NCBI RefSeq assembly: GCF_029263665.1
Contig: NZ_JAJUFQ010000002.1
Location: forward strand, 248,001-312,000
Length of the DNA: 64,000 nucleotides
Source: Halomonas sp.
Lineage (GTDB): Bacteria > Pseudomonadota > Gammaproteobacteria > Pseudomonadales > Halomonadaceae
Reading direction: 5' to 3'
Part shown: positions 9,743 through 20,537 of the stretch, in pieces
How the letters are laid out: each line of letters begins with the position of its first letter
Position numbering within the stretch: the stretch's first letter is position 1
Notes under the pieces: generated by a model
Seen by the model: the letters and a program-made list of their open reading frames with translations, nothing else
Database searches by the model: none
Told to the model about the DNA's origin: nothing
Position numbers and translations under genes: made by a program

Positions 9743-9778
9743 CCTGAATATGCCCCAATACCTGAATATGTCCCAATA
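9743..9778. repeat. 18-bp tandem duplication CCTGAATATGYCCCAATA x2
   Basis: One mismatch between copies; upstream of cysZ. Confidence 0.93.
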
Positions 9779-9780
9779 CA

Positions 9781-9805
9781 CAGGGCCACCGTAAAGGTGG
9801 CCCTG
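9781..9805 (-). terminator. Hairpin downstream of phoU
   Basis: CAGGGCCACC-gtaaa-GGTGGCCCTG. Confidence 0.7.
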
Positions 9806-9862
9806 AGGATCTTATCCAACCTCTTGCGGGCGGGATAATTGACGCCGCTGATGACGTTCAGG

Positions 9863-10594
9863 TCAAGTCTTCGGGCTGTTGATCATGTCCTGGTCCAGGT
9901 CATCAGGGTCGGTATGGCGAATATCCAGCCCCTTGACCAGGTAGATGACATATTCTGCCAGATTGTTGGCATGATCACCGATACGTTCCAATGCACGCAG
10001 CACCCACATGATCCCCAGAACAGGAGAAATCGAGCGCGCATCTTCCATCATGAACGTCATCAAGGAACGCATGGCGCTCTGGTATTCAGAGTCGACACGA
10101 TCGTCTTCCTGCATCACTTCCAGAGCAAGCTCAGTGTCAAAGCGAGCAAAAGATGTCAGGGAGTCGCGCACCATGCGGCGCACATGCTCACTGATGTTGC
10201 GTACTTCGACGAACCCCTTGCTACCACTGTTGGATTCCACCAGATCGATGGCATTGCGCGCGATCTTGCTGGCTTCGTCGCCGATCCGTTCGAGGTCCGA
10301 AGCTGCACGAATCACCGCCAATACCAAACGCAGGTCTGAAGCGGCCGGCTGGCGACGGGCCAGCACACGAGTGCATTCATCGTCGATCTTGATTTGCATG
10401 TCATTGACAGCACGATCATTGTCGACCACCCGCTCGGCCAGCTCGGAGTCACCATCCAGCAAGGCGCTGACGGCATCCTGCACCTGCTTCTCGACAAGGC
10501 CTCCCATGGCCATCAGATGGGTCTTGAGCTCTTCGAGTTCGTGGTTGAACTGACGTGAGATATGCTGGCTATGGGTATCGCTGGTGATCTCCAT
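9863..10594 (-). CDS. phoU: Phosphate signalling/transport accessory protein PhoU
   Basis: 243 aa with PhoU helical repeats (ASDLERIGDEASKIA, LERIGDHANNLAEYVIYLVKG). Confidence 0.97.
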   Translation of the reverse strand: MEITSDTHSQHISRQFNHELEELKTHLMAMGGLVEKQVQDAVSALLDGDSELAERVVDNDRAVNDMQIKIDDECTRVLARRQPAASDLRLVLAVIRAASDLERIGDEASKIARNAIDLVESNSGSKGFVEVRNISEHVRRMVRDSLTSFARFDTELALEVMQEDDRVDSEYQSAMRSLMTFMMEDARSISPVLGIMWVLRALERIGDHANNLAEYVIYLVKGLDIRHTDPDDLDQDMINSPKT

Positions 10595-10615
10595 GAGTCT
10601 CTCCTGACGGGGCGG

Positions 10616-11473
10616 TCAGCCGACCATGCGCCCGGTAATGTAGTTCTCTGTGCGCCTCAGGCGCGGATGCGTGAACAGCGTGTCAGTCGGGCCATACTCC
10701 ACCAGTTCACCGTTGTGCAGATAAGCTGTGTAGTCGGAGACTCGTGCAGCCTGCTGCATGTTGTGGGTGACCAGGACCAAGGTCAGATGCGGCTTCAGTG
10801 TGCGGATCAGCTCTTCGATCTTCAGTGTGGAAATCGGATCCAGAGCAGAAGCTGGTTCGTCCAGCAACAACACTTCCGGCTCTACTGCCAGGGTCCGGGC
10901 AATCACCAGGCGTTGCTGCTGACCACCGGACAACGACCAGGCCGAAGCCCGAAGACGCCCCTTGACCTCATCCCATAGCGCTGCAGATTTCAGTGCCCAT
11001 TCCACGACATCATCGATACGACGCTTGCTCATCCTTCCCTGCAGACGCAAGCCAAAAGCGACATTCTCGTAGATCGACATGGGAAAAGGGTTCGGTGCCT
11101 GGAACACCATTCCGACCCGACGACGCAACTCCGCCACCGAGACCCGGGGGTCATGAATATCGTGACCTTCCAGGTGAATACTGCCCTCGCGGGTAACATC
11201 CTCGTTAAGGTCATGGAGGCGGTTCAGCGAACGTAACAAGGTCGATTTGCCACAACCGGATGGGCCAATGAACGCCGTCACCTTGTTGCGAGGTATACGC
11301 AAGGTCAGGTCCTTCAAGGCTGGCTTTCCGGCATATGACAAGGTCAGCCCCTGGATATCCAGGCTGGCCTTCTCGCGGGCAAATTCCATGATTGCTCCAC
11401 GAACCGGATGCTCCGGCGCTTCTTCATGTGCAGACGCTTGATGGACGGATGTGCTGTTGACCAATACGGACAC
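10616..11473 (-). CDS. pstB: Phosphate ABC transporter ATP-binding protein PstB
   Basis: Walker [19 protein letters not shown] signature, DEPASALDP. Confidence 0.97.
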   Translation of the reverse strand: MSVLVNSTSVHQASAHEEAPEHPVRGAIMEFAREKASLDIQGLTLSYAGKPALKDLTLRIPRNKVTAFIGPSGCGKSTLLRSLNRLHDLNEDVTREGSIHLEGHDIHDPRVSVAELRRRVGMVFQAPNPFPMSIYENVAFGLRLQGRMSKRRIDDVVEWALKSAALWDEVKGRLRASAWSLSGGQQQRLVIARTLAVEPEVLLLDEPASALDPISTLKIEELIRTLKPHLTLVLVTHNMQQAARVSDYTAYLHNGELVEYGPTDTLFTHPRLRRTENYITGRMVG

Positions 11474-11483
11474 TCTCCCAGCC

Positions 11484-13049
11484 TCAACGACGCACAGGCA
11501 CGCCGTGACGCAAACGCAGATAATGACGCAAGAATATTGCAGTCAGGTTAAGGACAAGAATCACGAGTACCAACAATAGCGCTGTGGCATAGACCAGTGG
11601 TAATGCAGCCTGTACATCATTGGAATGAAAGGCAGCATCGTAGATGTGATATCCCAGATGCATGAACTTCCTTTCAAGATGGAGGAAAGGAAACTCTCCG
11701 TCCACCGGTACTTGAGGCGCCAGCTTGGCCACTCCGACCAGCATCAACGGTGCCACCTCACCCGCTGCTCGGGCCACGGCCAGAATCACCCCCGTCAGCA
11801 TAGCCGGTGTCGCCATAGGCAGCACCACCCGCGTCAATGTCTCGAAATGGGTCGCTCCCAGGGCTAGCGCTCCCTCACGCTGATGTAGCGGAATCCGCGC
11901 AAGTCCTTCCTCCGTTGCCACGATCACCACGGGAAGCGTGAGCAATGCCAGCGTCAATGAGGCCCACAACAGGCCTCCGGTACCAAAAGTCGGCGACGGT
12001 AAGGTATCGGCATAGAACAGTCGATCCAGGCTACCGCCGATACCATAGACAAAGACCCCTAGACCAAATACGCCATAGACGATGGACGGCACCCCTGCGA
12101 GGTTACGTACGCCGATACGTACCCAGCGAGTCAGTCTCCCCTGATGAGCGACCTCATTGAGATAGACGGCTGCCAACACGCCAAAGGGAGTGACCAGCAA
12201 TGACATCAGCATCACCATCAATACCGTACCAAAGATAGCCGGCCAGACGCCTCCCGCAGCGTTGGCATCACGCGGCCCTTCAGAAAGGAACTGCCAGACT
12301 CCCCTGGACCAGTGGGCCAGTTTCTCGACACTTCCCATGCTGTTGGGATGCCATGCATCCAGCACACTTTCCAGCGGTTGCTCAAAACGTTTGCCATCGG
12401 CGGTCTCAAGCACCAGTACCGTGCCCGTCATGGCCCGCTGCAATGTCAGTGCCTGCTGCTCCAACTCGGTGAGCTGTTCACTGAGACGTGAATGCTCCTT
12501 CATCCGCTCCATCTGCCGAATCAGCGGAAGGATATGGTCACGCCTCAGGGATTCACTCTGCTGGCGCAGCTCCTCAAGATGGTCGAGGCGTTGCCGCAAT
12601 GCCTGCCAGGCCCGATCGCCTCCGAAGCGTTCCGTTTCTGTCACCACGGCCACCAGGCGTCCAAAGAAAGCGCCCCAGCGCCCACGCTGCAGAACAATCA
12701 GATCATTCGGCGTACGATCCTGTTCAATGGCATCCTCTGCCACCCAGGTCCAGATTCCGCCTTGATGGTCACGATTGGCAGTGAAATAGCGCCGTTCATA
12801 CCCAGAATCATCTGGCAGCTGGCGTGTCTCTACAGGAACCCCTATCAGGCGCTGCCCATCGGCAAGCCTCAGTTGATGCAGATCCGCTGGCCAGAAGTGC
12901 CCCAACCCCCGAGTGGCCAGCAATACCAGCAATGCTCCCAGCATCAACAGTGAAAGCGCTACGGCTGCGGCAGACAACCAAGCCCAGGGCCCTTCACCCT
13001 GCCAGCGTCGAGACGCTCCCGTCGCTGCTGCATGGCCGGGAATCTTCAT
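11484..13049 (-). CDS. pstA: Phosphate ABC transporter permease PstA (long form with periplasmic insertion)
   Basis: 521 aa; PstA permease core with [24 protein letters not shown] overlap with pstC. Confidence 0.94.
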   Translation of the reverse strand: MKIPGHAAATGASRRWQGEGPWAWLSAAAVALSLLMLGALLVLLATRGLGHFWPADLHQLRLADGQRLIGVPVETRQLPDDSGYERRYFTANRDHQGGIWTWVAEDAIEQDRTPNDLIVLQRGRWGAFFGRLVAVVTETERFGGDRAWQALRQRLDHLEELRQQSESLRRDHILPLIRQMERMKEHSRLSEQLTELEQQALTLQRAMTGTVLVLETADGKRFEQPLESVLDAWHPNSMGSVEKLAHWSRGVWQFLSEGPRDANAAGGVWPAIFGTVLMVMLMSLLVTPFGVLAAVYLNEVAHQGRLTRWVRIGVRNLAGVPSIVYGVFGLGVFVYGIGGSLDRLFYADTLPSPTFGTGGLLWASLTLALLTLPVVIVATEEGLARIPLHQREGALALGATHFETLTRVVLPMATPAMLTGVILAVARAAGEVAPLMLVGVAKLAPQVPVDGEFPFLHLERKFMHLGYHIYDAAFHSNDVQAALPLVYATALLLVLVILVLNLTAIFLRHYLRLRHGVPVRR

Positions 13050-14254
13050 CGCATGCTCCGCTGGCGTACCAGACGCTGGCGCAGCCGAGAACGAACCACT
13101 TCAGCCAGGGTATTGACCACGAAAGTGAAGATGAACAGTGCCAGGGCCGCCAGCAGCAGTAACCGATAATGAGAGCTGCCCATTACTGCTTCAGGTAGCT
13201 CAATGGCAATGCTGGATGCCAGCGACCGTAGTCCGTCAAGCGGGTTGGCACTCATCAGGGCGGTATTGCCACTGGCCATCAGAACAATCATGGTCTCTCC
13301 GACGGCACGCCCAGCCCCGATCATGACAGCAGAAAAAATTCCGGGTAATGCCACTGGCAGCATCACCTTGGTCAGGGTTTGCCAGCGAGTCGCACCCATG
13401 GCCTGGGCTCCTTCGCAAAGCTCCTTGGGGACATCTGAAAGTGCATCTTCAGCCAAGGCATAGATCCCGGGCATCACGGCAAAGCCCATGGCCAATCCCA
13501 GAATCAACGCATTACGAGCCTGCACATCAAGCCCCAGATGTATTTCTATCCAGGCGCGCAAATCACCGTCAAACCATAGGTTTTCCCAGTATGATGCTCC
13601 CCACAGCGCAACGATGACGCTCCCTGCCAGGCATGGAATCAACCACAGCGCCGCCCAGCGCAACGAGAGCCAATGTCGAATTGCCCCCGGCAGGCAGCGT
13701 CGCAATCCTGCCACCAGCAATATTCCCAAGGGCAGAGCAGCAATGACCGTAAAGGTTTCGGCCAGGTGGCGTTCCACCCATGGGCCCAGAACAAGCCCGG
13801 CAATGAAGCCCAGGACCACACTGGGCATGGCTTCCATCAACTCCAGGGTCGGGCGAATGCGATGACGCAGCCTGGGCGACATGAAGAGACTGGAATGGGC
13901 GGCTGCCCCCAGGGCCAGTGGAATGGCCAAGACCAGAGCCCACAACGCGGCCTCCAGGGTCCCCCAGACGAGGGGTAGCAGATTCACCTGGGGAATCCCT
14001 CCCCCTTTCAGGCTTTCCGGTAACCAGCGATATTCGACCACACCATCGACATTGGCCTGTGGCTGCCATAATGCGGTCAGGCTTGGCCCGTTATCTGAGA
14101 GAAACAGCGGCAAGACTCCCGTCACTAGAAAGATGCCGATCGCCAGCACAGCTAACAGCACGCCGACACCTCCGGCGGTGATCAGGGCAGTAGCGAGTCG
14201 ATCACGCCGCTGGCGATGGCGATGAAGCGAGCTGAATGGCACGGGTTCTGGCAT
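13046..14254 (-). CDS. pstC: Phosphate ABC transporter permease PstC
   Basis: EGAQAMGATRWQTLTKVMLPVALPGI permease loop; upstream of pstA. Confidence 0.94.
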   Translation of the reverse strand: MPEPVPFSSLHRHRQRRDRLATALITAGGVGVLLAVLAIGIFLVTGVLPLFLSDNGPSLTALWQPQANVDGVVEYRWLPESLKGGGIPQVNLLPLVWGTLEAALWALVLAIPLALGAAAHSSLFMSPRLRHRIRPTLELMEAMPSVVLGFIAGLVLGPWVERHLAETFTVIAALPLGILLVAGLRRCLPGAIRHWLSLRWAALWLIPCLAGSVIVALWGASYWENLWFDGDLRAWIEIHLGLDVQARNALILGLAMGFAVMPGIYALAEDALSDVPKELCEGAQAMGATRWQTLTKVMLPVALPGIFSAVMIGAGRAVGETMIVLMASGNTALMSANPLDGLRSLASSIAIELPEAVMGSSHYRLLLLAALALFIFTFVVNTLAEVVRSRLRQRLVRQRSMR

Positions 14255-14407
14255 GTACGAGTGTCCAACAGGAACGGCTGCAAGGCCGCAAGCAATGTAC
14301 GACCCGGGATATGAGGAAATGTTGAATCAGCCTGCCACCGGGATAAACACCGCCACTTTCAGGCCACCTTTGTAGAAATTCTTGCTGTATTTCCCTAGCG
14401 TAAAGTT

Positions 14408-14436
14408 AAGACAAAATCATGACATTAAGATGACAG
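14408..14436 (-). promoter_or_regulatory. Three-unit Pho box upstream of pstC
   Basis: Minus strand CTGTCAT-CTTA-ATGTCAT-GATT-TTGTCTT; three 7-mers at exact 11-bp period. Confidence 0.85.
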
Positions 14437-14451
14437 CGATGCCTGGAGCTT

Positions 14452-14481
14452 TATCTAATGGAGTTCTACCAAATGAAGTTC
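14452..14481. repeat. Degenerate 15-bp tandem repeat (TATCTAATGGAGTTC / TACCAAATGAAGTTC)
   Basis: Read directly; 11/15 identity; pstC-pstS spacer. Confidence 0.65.
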
Positions 14482-14533
14482 TATCCAAGACCGGATGGCG
14501 ATGGAATCGCCTCATGTTCAACATGGCTCATCG

Positions 14534-15496
14534 TCAGCGTACATCATCCTTACTGCCCAGTTCAGGCAATCCTAATTGACGACGCTGCAGGTTCAACTGC
14601 GGTATGGACAAAGTGACAAAACCTAGCTCTTCCACGATTTCCTGCCCAGAAGGAGAAAGCACCAGGTCCAGGAAAGCCTGTTCCGTTGGCGGCAGGCTGC
14701 CACCGGGTGGCAGGTTGGCATAGATCAGCAGATGACGGGCCATCGGATACTGATTGTTGCGCAGTGTCTGACGACTAGGTACAACGGCCTGCCCTGGTTC
14801 TCCAATGGCCACCACATGCACATCCGCAGTGAGATGGTTCAGACCTGCATAACCGATTCCTAGAGGATCGCTGCCCACAGCGGAAACCACAGCGGCGGAC
14901 CCCGGAAAGACATTGACCTTGTTACGAAAATAACCACCGCAGAGCGCAATGCGCCTGAACATTGCATGGGTCCCCGAAACACGGTTGCGTCCATACAGAT
15001 GGATACGGCCCGGCGGCTCATCCTGACCGAGTTGCTGCCACTGTTCGATGGCTTCTTCGCCACCACACTGACGATTATCGGAAAAGATCGCGTCCAGTTG
15101 ACGCAAGCTCAGGGATTCAATCGGATTGTGGCGATTGACCACGACCAGCAGAGCGTCCTTTCCTGCCGTAATGGCCGTTGGCGGATAACCGTAGCGTTCG
15201 GTGAAGCTGGCACGCTCTCTGGGCAACATCTGGCGTGACATGGGCCCCAGCAGGGTTGTTCCTGCTATCAGTGCTGCCGGCGCACTGGCAGAACCACTGG
15301 CCTGCAATTGCAGGCGAACACCGGGATGACTTTGCTCCAGGCGTTCGCCCCAACGCAGCATGAGTTCCGCCATGGTGTCGGACCCTACGGCATTGAGGTT
15401 ACCCAACACATCATGGGCATGCGATACCGGCGGCAAGAAACCCAGAAGCCCCAGCACCAGGCCTTGCATCAGCCTGGAGAAACGACGGACAAACAT
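14534..15496 (-). CDS. PstS-like phosphate-binding protein (start chosen at MFVRRFSR)
   Basis: NAVGSDTMAELMLRWGERLEQSHPGV; YGRNRVSGTHAMFRR; SDPLGIGYAGLN. Confidence 0.9.
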   Translation of the reverse strand: MFVRRFSRLMQGLVLGLLGFLPPVSHAHDVLGNLNAVGSDTMAELMLRWGERLEQSHPGVRLQLQASGSASAPAALIAGTTLLGPMSRQMLPRERASFTERYGYPPTAITAGKDALLVVVNRHNPIESLSLRQLDAIFSDNRQCGGEEAIEQWQQLGQDEPPGRIHLYGRNRVSGTHAMFRRIALCGGYFRNKVNVFPGSAAVVSAVGSDPLGIGYAGLNHLTADVHVVAIGEPGQAVVPSRQTLRNNQYPMARHLLIYANLPPGGSLPPTEQAFLDLVLSPSGQEIVEELGFVTLSIPQLNLQRRQLGLPELGSKDDVR

Positions 15497-15579
15497 GCCA
15501 TGAAAAGCCACACGGCATTGCAGCAGAAGACACCGCCCCCAGCCGCGAACGACTGCCGCTCCCTCCTGCTGCATAGGCA

Positions 15580-16677
15580 TCAGTCCGTTACCACCTTATC
15601 GCGGGCCTTCAGATAAGCGAACTCACTCACATCCGTGAACGGGCGCAACTTGGCCTGGAAGTTCTTGTAGGATTCATAGACCTTGGCAGAATCGGGGTCG
15701 TTATCGACCTGGGCCTGAATGACTTTCCTGGAAGCGGCATACAATGCTTCCATGACATCATCGGGGAAGGCACGCACTTCGACACCATGCTCGTCCACCA
15801 GCGTCTTCAGCGCTTCTGCATTGCGCATGGCAAACTCACTGATCATGGACAGGTTGGCAGCCTTGGTAGCCTCGCTCACCACTGCCTTGAGATCATCCGG
15901 CAGCGCATTCCAGGCATCCAGATTCACTGTCCCTTCAAGGATTGCACTCGGCTCATTCCAGGCCAGCGTGTAGTAATACTTGGCCACCTGGTGCAGTCCA
16001 AAAGCCAGATCGTTATATGGGCCGACCCAGTCAGCAGCGTCCAGCACTCCCGTTTCCAGAGAGGTGAATATCTCTGATCCTGGGGTGGTCATGGTCGTAA
16101 CGCCAATCTCATTCATGGCTTCGCCAGCCAAGCCAGGCAGGCGTAACTTGAGACCCTGCATGTCCTGCAGCGACTTGATTTCCTTCTTGAACCACCCCGC
16201 CGCCTGAGCCCCGGTATTGCCTACCGCGAAGGGCTTGAGGTTGTGCTTGGCATACAGCTCATCCCACAATTCCATGCCGCCGCCGTTATACAGCCAGGCA
16301 TTGGTCTCCGTGGTCGTCATGCCAAAAGGCACGGCAGTGAAGAACTGGGAAGCGGCAACCTTACCGCGCCAATAATAAGACGCAGAATGCCCCATTTCAG
16401 CCGTCCCTTGCGAGACGGCATCGAATACTTCCATTGCGGGTACCATCTCGCCAGCGCCATGTACCTTGATCTTCAGGCGGCCACCGGACATCGCTTCGAT
16501 CCGTTCGGCCAGTTGGCTGGCCCCTGTCCCTAGAGCAGGAAAGTTCTTGGGCCAGGATGTCACCATGTTCCAGGTAATCGTGTCCTGGGCATTGGCAGTT
16601 CTGGTATTGACGAAGGGGGCTGCAACGGCACCGGCCGCACCGAGACTTGCGGTCTTGAGGAAAGAACGACGCTGCAT
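15580..16677 (-). CDS. TRAP transporter substrate-binding protein (DctP/TakP-like)
   Basis: Tat-like leader MQRRSFLKTASLGAAGAVAAPF; WNMVTSWPKNFPALGTGA; GMELWDELYAKHNLKPFAVGNTGAQ. Confidence 0.94.
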   Translation of the reverse strand: MQRRSFLKTASLGAAGAVAAPFVNTRTANAQDTITWNMVTSWPKNFPALGTGASQLAERIEAMSGGRLKIKVHGAGEMVPAMEVFDAVSQGTAEMGHSASYYWRGKVAASQFFTAVPFGMTTTETNAWLYNGGGMELWDELYAKHNLKPFAVGNTGAQAAGWFKKEIKSLQDMQGLKLRLPGLAGEAMNEIGVTTMTTPGSEIFTSLETGVLDAADWVGPYNDLAFGLHQVAKYYYTLAWNEPSAILEGTVNLDAWNALPDDLKAVVSEATKAANLSMISEFAMRNAEALKTLVDEHGVEVRAFPDDVMEALYAASRKVIQAQVDNDPDSAKVYESYKNFQAKLRPFTDVSEFAYLKARDKVVTD

Positions 16678-16858
16678 GAAAGCATGCTCCTGAGTTTATT
16701 ATTTCCGCCCCGGGGTAAGGTCATGGCCTGCACCCGGTGCAATATCCGTCAGGCAGTATGCGGTATAGGTAAATTGCCGGGCAAGAAAACGGCCACAAGG
16801 CTACAGACAAACGACATTCGTGACCTTTGTCAGCAGTCTCGGGACTTCTCCCTGGTAT

Positions 16859-19060
16859 TCATAGCGGTGTCAGTTTGGCAAACCCCAGTACCAGCCATTT
16901 ATCTCCTACACCTTCGAAGCTGACATGAACTCTGGCACGCTCACCTTCTCCTTCAGCATTGAGAATGACGCCTTCACCAAAGACGGGGTGCATCACACGT
17001 TGCCCCAAGGACAGTGCTGGATGATTGTCACTGGCAGCCACTTCGGTCTGACGCCAGCGCGCAGGTTGAGGACGTGAACTGACAGGCCGCGAAATCTGGC
17101 CACGCAAGCGCACTTCCTCAAGCAGGGAGTCAGGAATTTCCCGCAGGAAACGCGAGGGACGCTGAAAGGTTTCCTTGCCATGCATGCGACGAATTTCTGC
17201 ATGGGTAAGATAGAGCTTGCGCATGGCCCGAGTCACACCGACATAACACAGGCGGCGCTCTTCTTCGAGGCGCCCGTCCTCTTCGATGGACATCCGGTGT
17301 GGGAAGAGCCCTTCCTCGACACCAGCAATGAAGACCACTGGAAACTCCAGCCCCTTGGCAGAATGCAGCGTCATCAGCTGCACACAGTCCTCGAACTCGT
17401 CCGCCTCATGCTCGCCCGCATTGAGCGCTGCCTCGGCCAGGAAAGCTTCCAGGGCTGCCATGCCCTCACCCGCTTCAATGGTCTCCAGGCTCTCCCCTTG
17501 GGTGAAAGCACGAGCAGCGTTGATCAATTCTTCCAGGTTCTCTACCCGAGCCTGACCTTTTTCACCCTTTTCACTGCGATGGTGCTCGATAAGTCCCGAG
17601 TGTTCGTTGACGTGCTCGATAATTTCGTGAAGCGGCAGGCCAGACGTCTCGTTGTCCAGACTCTCGATCAGATCGGCAAAGGCCTTGACCGCATTGCCCG
17701 CCCGCCCCTTCAGCATTCCATCTGACAAGGCATCATGAAGCGCCTGCCATAACGACACCTCACTATGCCGGGCACGCTCACGCAAGACTTCCACGGTACG
17801 AGTGCCAATCCCGCGTGCCGGCACATTGATCACTCGTTCCAGAGAAGCATCGTCATCACGGTTGAGCAGCAGGCGCAGGTACGCGAGGGCATTCTTGATT
17901 TCCAGGCGTTCGTAAAAGCGTTGACCACCATAGATACGATAGGGCATGCCCTGCCGGATCAAGGTTTCTTCGATGACACGAGACTGGGCATTGGAACGGT
18001 AGAGAATGGCAATATCACGACGCAGGAAGCCTTCATCCACCTTCTCCTTGATGGTATCAACGATGAAACGCGCTTCCTCCATGTCGTTGAAGCCAGCGTA
18101 TACGGAGATGGGCTCGCCATGCTCACCCTCGGTCCACAGCTCCTTGCCTAGTCGATCCGTATTCTGGCGGATCAATGCATTGGCGGCATCGAGGATGGCA
18201 CTGGTGGAACGATAATTCTGTTCCAGGCGCACCACCTTGGTATTGGGAAACTCGTCTTCGAAGCGCCGGATATTCTCCACCCTGGCACCACGCCAGCCAT
18301 AGATCGACTGGTCGTCGTCACCGACCACCGTCATCGGTGTCTTCTGCCCAGTCAAAAGCTTCAACCAGGCATATTGCAGCGTATTGGTATCCTGGAACTC
18401 GTCGACCAGTACATGGGCAAAGCGTTCCTGGTAATGCGCCAACAACGCAGGATTATCACGTAACAGCTCCAGACTACGCAGCAATAGTTCACCGAAATCC
18501 ACCAAACCACCACGTTCACAGGTCAGTTGATAGATGTCGTACAGTGACACCATGGTTTCTACATAGGCATCGCCATGGGTGCGCACCTGATGTGGACGCA
18601 GGCCTTCTTCCTTGCACCCGGAGATGAACGATTGCACCTGGCGCGGTGGATAGCGTTCGTCATCGATGCTGTTGTCCTTGAGCAGACGCTTGACCAGCCT
18701 GAGCTGATCATCACTGTCGATGATTTGAAAGTGCTGGGGCAGGCGGGCATCTTGCCAGTGGGTACGCAGTAGACGGTGGGCAATGGAGTGAAAAGTGCCT
18801 ACCCAGACGTGTCGCAGGGAAATATTGAGCAACGCCTCCAGGCGTGTACGCATTTCCCGGGCCGCCTTGTTGGTAAAGGTCACTGCCAATACGGCGTAAG
18901 GAGAAAGACCCTCGACCTGCATCAACCAGGCGATACGATGCACCAGCACCCGAGTCTTGCCAGAGCCGGCACCAGCCAACACCAGCATATTGCCCTGGGG
19001 GGCTCTGACCGCTTCGCACTGAGCTGGGTTGAGCGCATCTAGAATCGCCAAATCATCCAT
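16859..19060 (-). CDS. uvrD: DNA helicase II UvrD
   Basis: 733 aa; LAGAGSGKTRVLVHRI, VDEFQDTN, GDDDQSIYGWRGA, LMTLHSAKGLEFPVVFIAG. Confidence 0.98.
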   Translation of the reverse strand: MDDLAILDALNPAQCEAVRAPQGNMLVLAGAGSGKTRVLVHRIAWLMQVEGLSPYAVLAVTFTNKAAREMRTRLEALLNISLRHVWVGTFHSIAHRLLRTHWQDARLPQHFQIIDSDDQLRLVKRLLKDNSIDDERYPPRQVQSFISGCKEEGLRPHQVRTHGDAYVETMVSLYDIYQLTCERGGLVDFGELLLRSLELLRDNPALLAHYQERFAHVLVDEFQDTNTLQYAWLKLLTGQKTPMTVVGDDDQSIYGWRGARVENIRRFEDEFPNTKVVRLEQNYRSTSAILDAANALIRQNTDRLGKELWTEGEHGEPISVYAGFNDMEEARFIVDTIKEKVDEGFLRRDIAILYRSNAQSRVIEETLIRQGMPYRIYGGQRFYERLEIKNALAYLRLLLNRDDDASLERVINVPARGIGTRTVEVLRERARHSEVSLWQALHDALSDGMLKGRAGNAVKAFADLIESLDNETSGLPLHEIIEHVNEHSGLIEHHRSEKGEKGQARVENLEELINAARAFTQGESLETIEAGEGMAALEAFLAEAALNAGEHEADEFEDCVQLMTLHSAKGLEFPVVFIAGVEEGLFPHRMSIEEDGRLEEERRLCYVGVTRAMRKLYLTHAEIRRMHGKETFQRPSRFLREIPDSLLEEVRLRGQISRPVSSRPQPARWRQTEVAASDNHPALSLGQRVMHPVFGEGVILNAEGEGERARVHVSFEGVGDKWLVLGFAKLTPL

Positions 19061-19135
19061 GGGCTGGCACCGCCATGATCACAAATGGAGGGCTAGTCTA
19101 TCATAGCAATGCTGGATGAATGGACAGGGGAAAAG

Positions 19136-19231
<96 letters not shown>

Positions 19232-19273
19232 AGTGATTCAAAACGCTTCACAGAACCGTGTAAAGATTCCTTC

Positions 19274-19294
19274 GCTTATAGCTCTACAGCTTAC
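19274..19294. repeat. Degenerate heptad run GCTTATA GCTCTAC AGCTTAC (minus strand GTAAGCT-like)
   Basis: Near-period-7 GCT motifs between the perfect array and the hexR stop codon. Confidence 0.45.
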
Positions 19295-19307
19295 CGCATG
19301 GTCTTTT

Positions 19308-20168
19308 TCAGCTTTCGTCTGGCTCGGGATAACGCAAGGGATTGAGGCTGCGCTTTACCGACTTCAACTGCTCGGCGAGTTTGGGGCCTCGTGTCTTGGC
19401 TACACCGACGGCAAGCACATCGATCAGCACCAGATGAGCGATGCGCGAACTCATGGGTGTGTAGATCTCTGTGTCTTCATGTACATCTATATACAGCGGT
19501 AAATTGACTTCTTCTGCCAATGGAGAGCCACTGGGACACAGGCCAATGACAGTGGCGCCTGCTTCCCGCGCCAGCTTGACACTGGCTACCAGCGCTCGGG
19601 TGCGCCCGGTCTGGGAAATCGCCACAACCACATCACCGTCGTTGAGGGTCACTGCTGACATATTCTGCATATGCGGATCAGCATAGGCCGCGGTAGAAAT
19701 CTGCAGACGGAAGAACTTGTGCTGTGCATCGAAGGCTACGGCTCCGGAAGCACCAAAGCCATAGAACTCCACTCGATTGGCCATGGCCAGGGCGTTGATG
19801 GCCTTGCTCAATGCTTCATTGTCGAGGCGGTCGCGCACCGACAACAGAGTCCCTACCGTAGAATCGAAGATGCTCTGGGAAAATTCAGCGACAGAGTCAC
19901 TATCGTTCATCGAGAACTGAGCAAACTGACTGCCCGAAGCCAGCATTTGAGCCAGCTTCAGCTTGAAATCCTGAAAACCACCGCAGCCCAGTGCACGACA
20001 GAAACGCACCACCGTAGGTTCGCTGACCTTGGCTTCTGTAGCGAGGTCAACGATACGCATATGGATCACTTCATCGGGGTTACGCAGCACGAAACGCGCT
20101 ACCTTCTGCTCGGACCGCCGGAAGTGTTCCATGCGACGTCGCATTTCATCGAACAGCGCACGACTCAC
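19308..20168 (-). CDS. hexR: RpiR-family transcriptional regulator HexR
   Basis: N-terminal RpiR HTH (LATEAKVSEPTVVRFCRALGCGGFQDFKLKLAQ) plus SIS domain. Confidence 0.93.
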   Translation of the reverse strand: MSRALFDEMRRRMEHFRRSEQKVARFVLRNPDEVIHMRIVDLATEAKVSEPTVVRFCRALGCGGFQDFKLKLAQMLASGSQFAQFSMNDSDSVAEFSQSIFDSTVGTLLSVRDRLDNEALSKAINALAMANRVEFYGFGASGAVAFDAQHKFFRLQISTAAYADPHMQNMSAVTLNDGDVVVAISQTGRTRALVASVKLAREAGATVIGLCPSGSPLAEEVNLPLYIDVHEDTEIYTPMSSRIAHLVLIDVLAVGVAKTRGPKLAEQLKSVKRSLNPLRYPEPDES

Positions 20169-20181
20169 CCTAGACTCCTTT

Positions 20182-20215
20182 CTCTAGCTAATGGGGGGCT
20201 CTAGCTAATGGGGGC
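20182..20215. repeat. 17-bp tandem duplication CTCTAGCTAATGGGGGS x2
   Basis: One mismatch; directly upstream of hexR. Confidence 0.93.
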
Positions 20216-20537
20216 AGCTCCAGACCCGGCACTCGCCTGACCTTTGCCATTGCCTCTTTTCAGTATGCCCCAAGCCTGAGGGGAATGCGCGTTATCCCGC
20301 TTGTACGTCTACCTCATTTGGCTTTAGGCCACCAATGAAATCTTTGCAAAACCCAGAGCACATGGCACTTTTCGCGGTTTTACGGGTCACAGGGAACGAT
20401 TCGTCATCTTTCTGTCAACTGGGGTATAGTAAAAAGTGCAGTGTCGAGCAGCGTCCTGGATGCCGGCACCCTGGAAACGTCGGAGATGCCGACAATATCG
20501 GCCCCGTTTCCCACTTCACTGCAAAGGAGAGTCGATC

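Noticed and set aside
16678-16858. Possible Pho box upstream of the TRAP binding protein (ATGTCGT-TTGT-CTGTAGC on minus strand)
   Set aside because: Too many mismatches to the Pho-box consensus to support a call.
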